Assembly (NCBI GenBank): GCA_024138025.1
Contig: JAMXBD010000710.1
Location: forward strand, 310,001-374,000
Source: Combretum micranthum
Taxonomy: Eukaryota > Streptophyta > Magnoliopsida > Myrtales > Combretaceae
Length of the DNA: 64,000 nt
Direction of reading: 5' to 3'
The position numbers and the translations under genes are program-made. Below the pieces are notes generated by a model. It searched no databases and was not told the origin of the DNA. It saw nothing but the letters and a program-made list of their open reading frames with translations. Each line of letters begins with the position of its first letter. Position 1 is the stretch's first letter. Shown here piece after piece: positions 61,187 to 64,000 of the stretch.

Positions 61187-64000
61187 CATATTTGGAATGC
61201 GCCTTTTGTGTAAAAAATGATGACACATATAGTGGAAATAAATTTTTAGAAATACAATATTTTATATTTTTTAAATGCTATATTTAAAATCCCTCTAATG
61301 TTGCCTATGTTTTTTTGTTTATTATTTGTAAAGGAAATAACCAATGCAATAGATTGTATGGAGAAATAAGGATGGATTTTGTTTACTTTTTAGGTATGAA
61401 AAATGAAGATTGTAGTTCTCACATTCTTTTTTTTTTTTTAATGTGTGAACTCTAATATCTTCTAAAATTAATAAAATATATATCTCAAATTAGGCCATCT
61501 CATTAATGATCTATCGCTAAAACCAAGCGATAAGAAATTTATCAATCACATTGTACTCCTTAACCATTCTCTTTAATTGCACAAGCTAAATAAAAAAAAA
61601 TCTAAAATATATAACACCATAACTTCTTTACCGTAAGTCTTGTGAAACCTTAGACCTATGTACTAAATCTGTTTGATTAATGAAAGTTTATGTTCTTGAG
61701 TCTATCCGTGCATTATCTATTGTTCTTGTGACTAATTCATGTCCAAAATTGATTGCATGTATGATTTCTTTTAGATAGAAAAAAATTCATCTAATATAAT
61801 AGAGTTACATGAATAGAGAGATTACATGTTTACCAAAAGATAGGAAACTTTGATCTTCTGCACTAATTTTATGTTCTTGAAAGGAATCTTGTTCTTTAAT
61901 ACAATTCTATGTGGCGTAGTGGTGAAAGGGATTTCCACTATCTCATATAGGTTAGGAATTAATTAGCTTAAAGGGAAATTAATTAATAACAATTCTTGCA
62001 GCTTAAGACATAAACGATTTGTTAATCAATCCCTTATTAAAAAAAATTAGGGTTAGGGTGGATCAAGATAAGGGGCATCGTTTTGTGAATGGATAATCTT
62101 GAGAAAGCACATAATTAACTCTTAGGTTTATTAGTTAGATAAGTAGTAGTTATAATTAATAATCTCATCTCATTTCTTAAGTTAAATAGTAAAGAATCGA
62201 TAATACTAGTAGTTGGAACCTAGATCCTAGAGGACAACACCTGTAGTAATTCTATTCTGCAAGCAATAGGTACGTTGCTTTAGCATTGATTGTAGGATTG
62301 CTTTTGGGTTAAATCATTGTTTTATTCTTGGTTATGATCCATTGCATATCATAAAGTCTATTGGTAAAGTTTAATAAACGTTAAAAAAAATCTTTCATGA
62401 CGTTTTTTCAATATATTGTAACGTTTAATGGACATTATTGAAGCTCAAATTTCTTGTGGTGATATGCATCTATTGTGCCACATGTTAGTTGATTAAATAG
62501 GATTGACTAGTTTTGATATGTGGAGTCACAAAAAAACCAGAAAGTAGTTAAGCTAGTAAATTTAAGTTCAGGAGGTTTAGATGCAATGCTTGTAAATTGT
62601 ATGGAGATACGATATTTTGAAAAAATAATTCCCAAAATACCATAATTTAAAAAAAATTCCAAACATATGTGTCAAAGAATCATGTGCAACCTATGTTTTA
62701 TAAAGAAGGCACATCCTCAAAATGTGCCTTTAATATAAATGATGAAGTCACACTGGTTGGATGCAGCTTTTTTGTCAAACAAATAACACAATATATTTTT
62801 AGTTCCTCCCCTATTTTGGCTCAGTTAATTGCTCTTTCCATCATTTTTTTCCCTAGTCCAAAATAGTAACAATGGTTGCAATGATTCGCTTGAAATTCCC
62901 ATCCTTTCGAGCAACAAACAACCCACAAACAATCTCACCATAAGTTGTCGAGTCGACGTTTATTTCATGGGATTGCTCTCATGCCTACTTTCTTCTTACG
63001 TTTCTCCCTTCTTCCATAACTAACAGATGTAGGACATGAAAATAAATAATTAATGGCAAAGGATTTAATATGAGGGTTGCAGAAATATTAATCAAGAAAA
63101 TTAAATTAAATAAGAAATATAATAACGAATGTCGAGAAACTTACCACAAATTCAATTGCTCATTTGCTGAAAAGATATCAATGCACAATTTAGTTGTTGT
63201 CTCTACCTATTGAATCTATGGATATCGATCTCGTAAAAAAGAAAAAAAAAAAAAAAAAAAAAGAAGCTTGCTCTTACACAAATAAAGAAACCTGCTCTTA
63301 TACCCTTTCCTTTTGGATGTACCATAAGCACTTAAAACAATCTCCCACTATGTTCTATCCTATAATTGTTTATTCATTTAAACTTCACTCAATGACTATT
63401 ATATTTCCAACGTTAACGGATCAATAACGCCCAGTGAAGTAATTTTCAATTGCTAATAAGATTCCAAGAGCTCCAACAAGATATCAAAATATAATGAATA
63501 AAACCTTGGAAAAATTTATATAACTCAAATATAAATTGATGGTCTGACATCACTAGTGAAAATTTGCGATTGCCTCACACACCTAATGAAAATAAAGGAA
63601 TCACATCTTTATAAAAATATTTTTTTTATTTCAAATATCAATGAGTCTGTTCAAAATCCTAACAAAAGAACTATTAATTTATAATAAAATAAGGTTAAAT
63701 ATGAGCCTTAAGATCTAAACTTAATATAACTGCTATTATTCAGCCAATTAAAAATATAATAGAAGAAAATCTATTAAATCTAGACAAATCTAATAAATCT
63801 AGATACCCTTACTTGTTATATCTATGATAGATAAATCTAAAACTAAATATAAAAATCTTCATGCCATATGGGACGACGACATTGATGCGAACTCCTACAC
63901 TTGTAGTGTCAACCCCCATCATTTCTCCCTGGCTTGGAAAAATTCACCTTCGGTGAATTAAAGCTGATGTATTGCTCATAAAGACCAGAATTAATCTTTT
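61187..64000. other. AT-rich intergenic region to the window end
   Basis: No gene is recognised. It has a poly-A tract at about 63232-63262 and, near the end, a perfect 8-bp hairpin with a 3-base loop at 63941-63959 (AATTCACC TTC GGTGAATT). The last 150 bp resemble the 3' end of a retroelement on the minus strand, but this is too short to assign. Confidence 0.35.

Noticed and set aside
1..64000. CRISPR arrays, operons or bacterial-type systems
   Set aside because: The window is plant nuclear DNA. The only regular repeat array (53508-54545) has no conserved short repeat with unique spacers.

Overview
This window is nuclear DNA of a eudicot plant. The support is a 22-exon plant-specific gene of the EDR2 type with GT-AG introns, a family 1 plant UDP-glycosyltransferase, and AT-rich intergenic DNA filled with typical plant transposons. 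The species cannot be named from the sequence. Only two host genes are recognisable, both in the left 19 kb.

Layout. 1-1560: remains of a minus-strand LTR retroelement (gag start, primer binding site, LTR). 2740-16281: an intact EDR2-like gene on the plus strand (PH, START and EDR2 C-terminal domains, 727 codons). Its introns hold a Ty3/gypsy gag relic (intron 3) and a 287-bp TRIM (intron 5). 17106-18543: a convergent, intronless UDP-glycosyltransferase on the minus strand. Its frame is broken at four places, all short losses in G/C runs. 18544-24466: gene-poor DNA.

24467-36939: a decayed Ty3/gypsy element of chromovirus (Tekay-like) type. It has a 3.49-kb 5' LTR, an initiator-Met primer binding site, an extra gag-like ORF, then gag, protease, RT, RNase H and a truncated integrase. 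Two details stand out. A solo LTR of the same family sits in the first ORF, with a perfect GTGAT duplication, and a 112-bp GT-AG intron-like segment lies between gag and protease. RT/RNase H is further broken by an exact 208-bp tandem duplication.

36940-64000: no host gene recognised. Supported elements are a SINE with 16-bp target duplications (38161-38328), a MULE with 9-bp duplications (48612-52078) that carries a nested hAT-like element (49053-50565), a candidate Helitron built on 150-180 bp tandem repeats (53508-54952), a MITE (55935-56295), MITE/TIR fragments of two families, and two gypsy LTR remnants (58.6-61.2 kb). The remainder is AT-rich with no supported gene.

The host genes probably act separately. 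EDR2 is a lipid-binding negative regulator of salicylate-dependent defence and cell death, and the UGT would glucosylate a small molecule. No operon-like or clustered pathway is apparent. All boundaries come from reading motifs, splice sites and repeats by eye; no database search was run.
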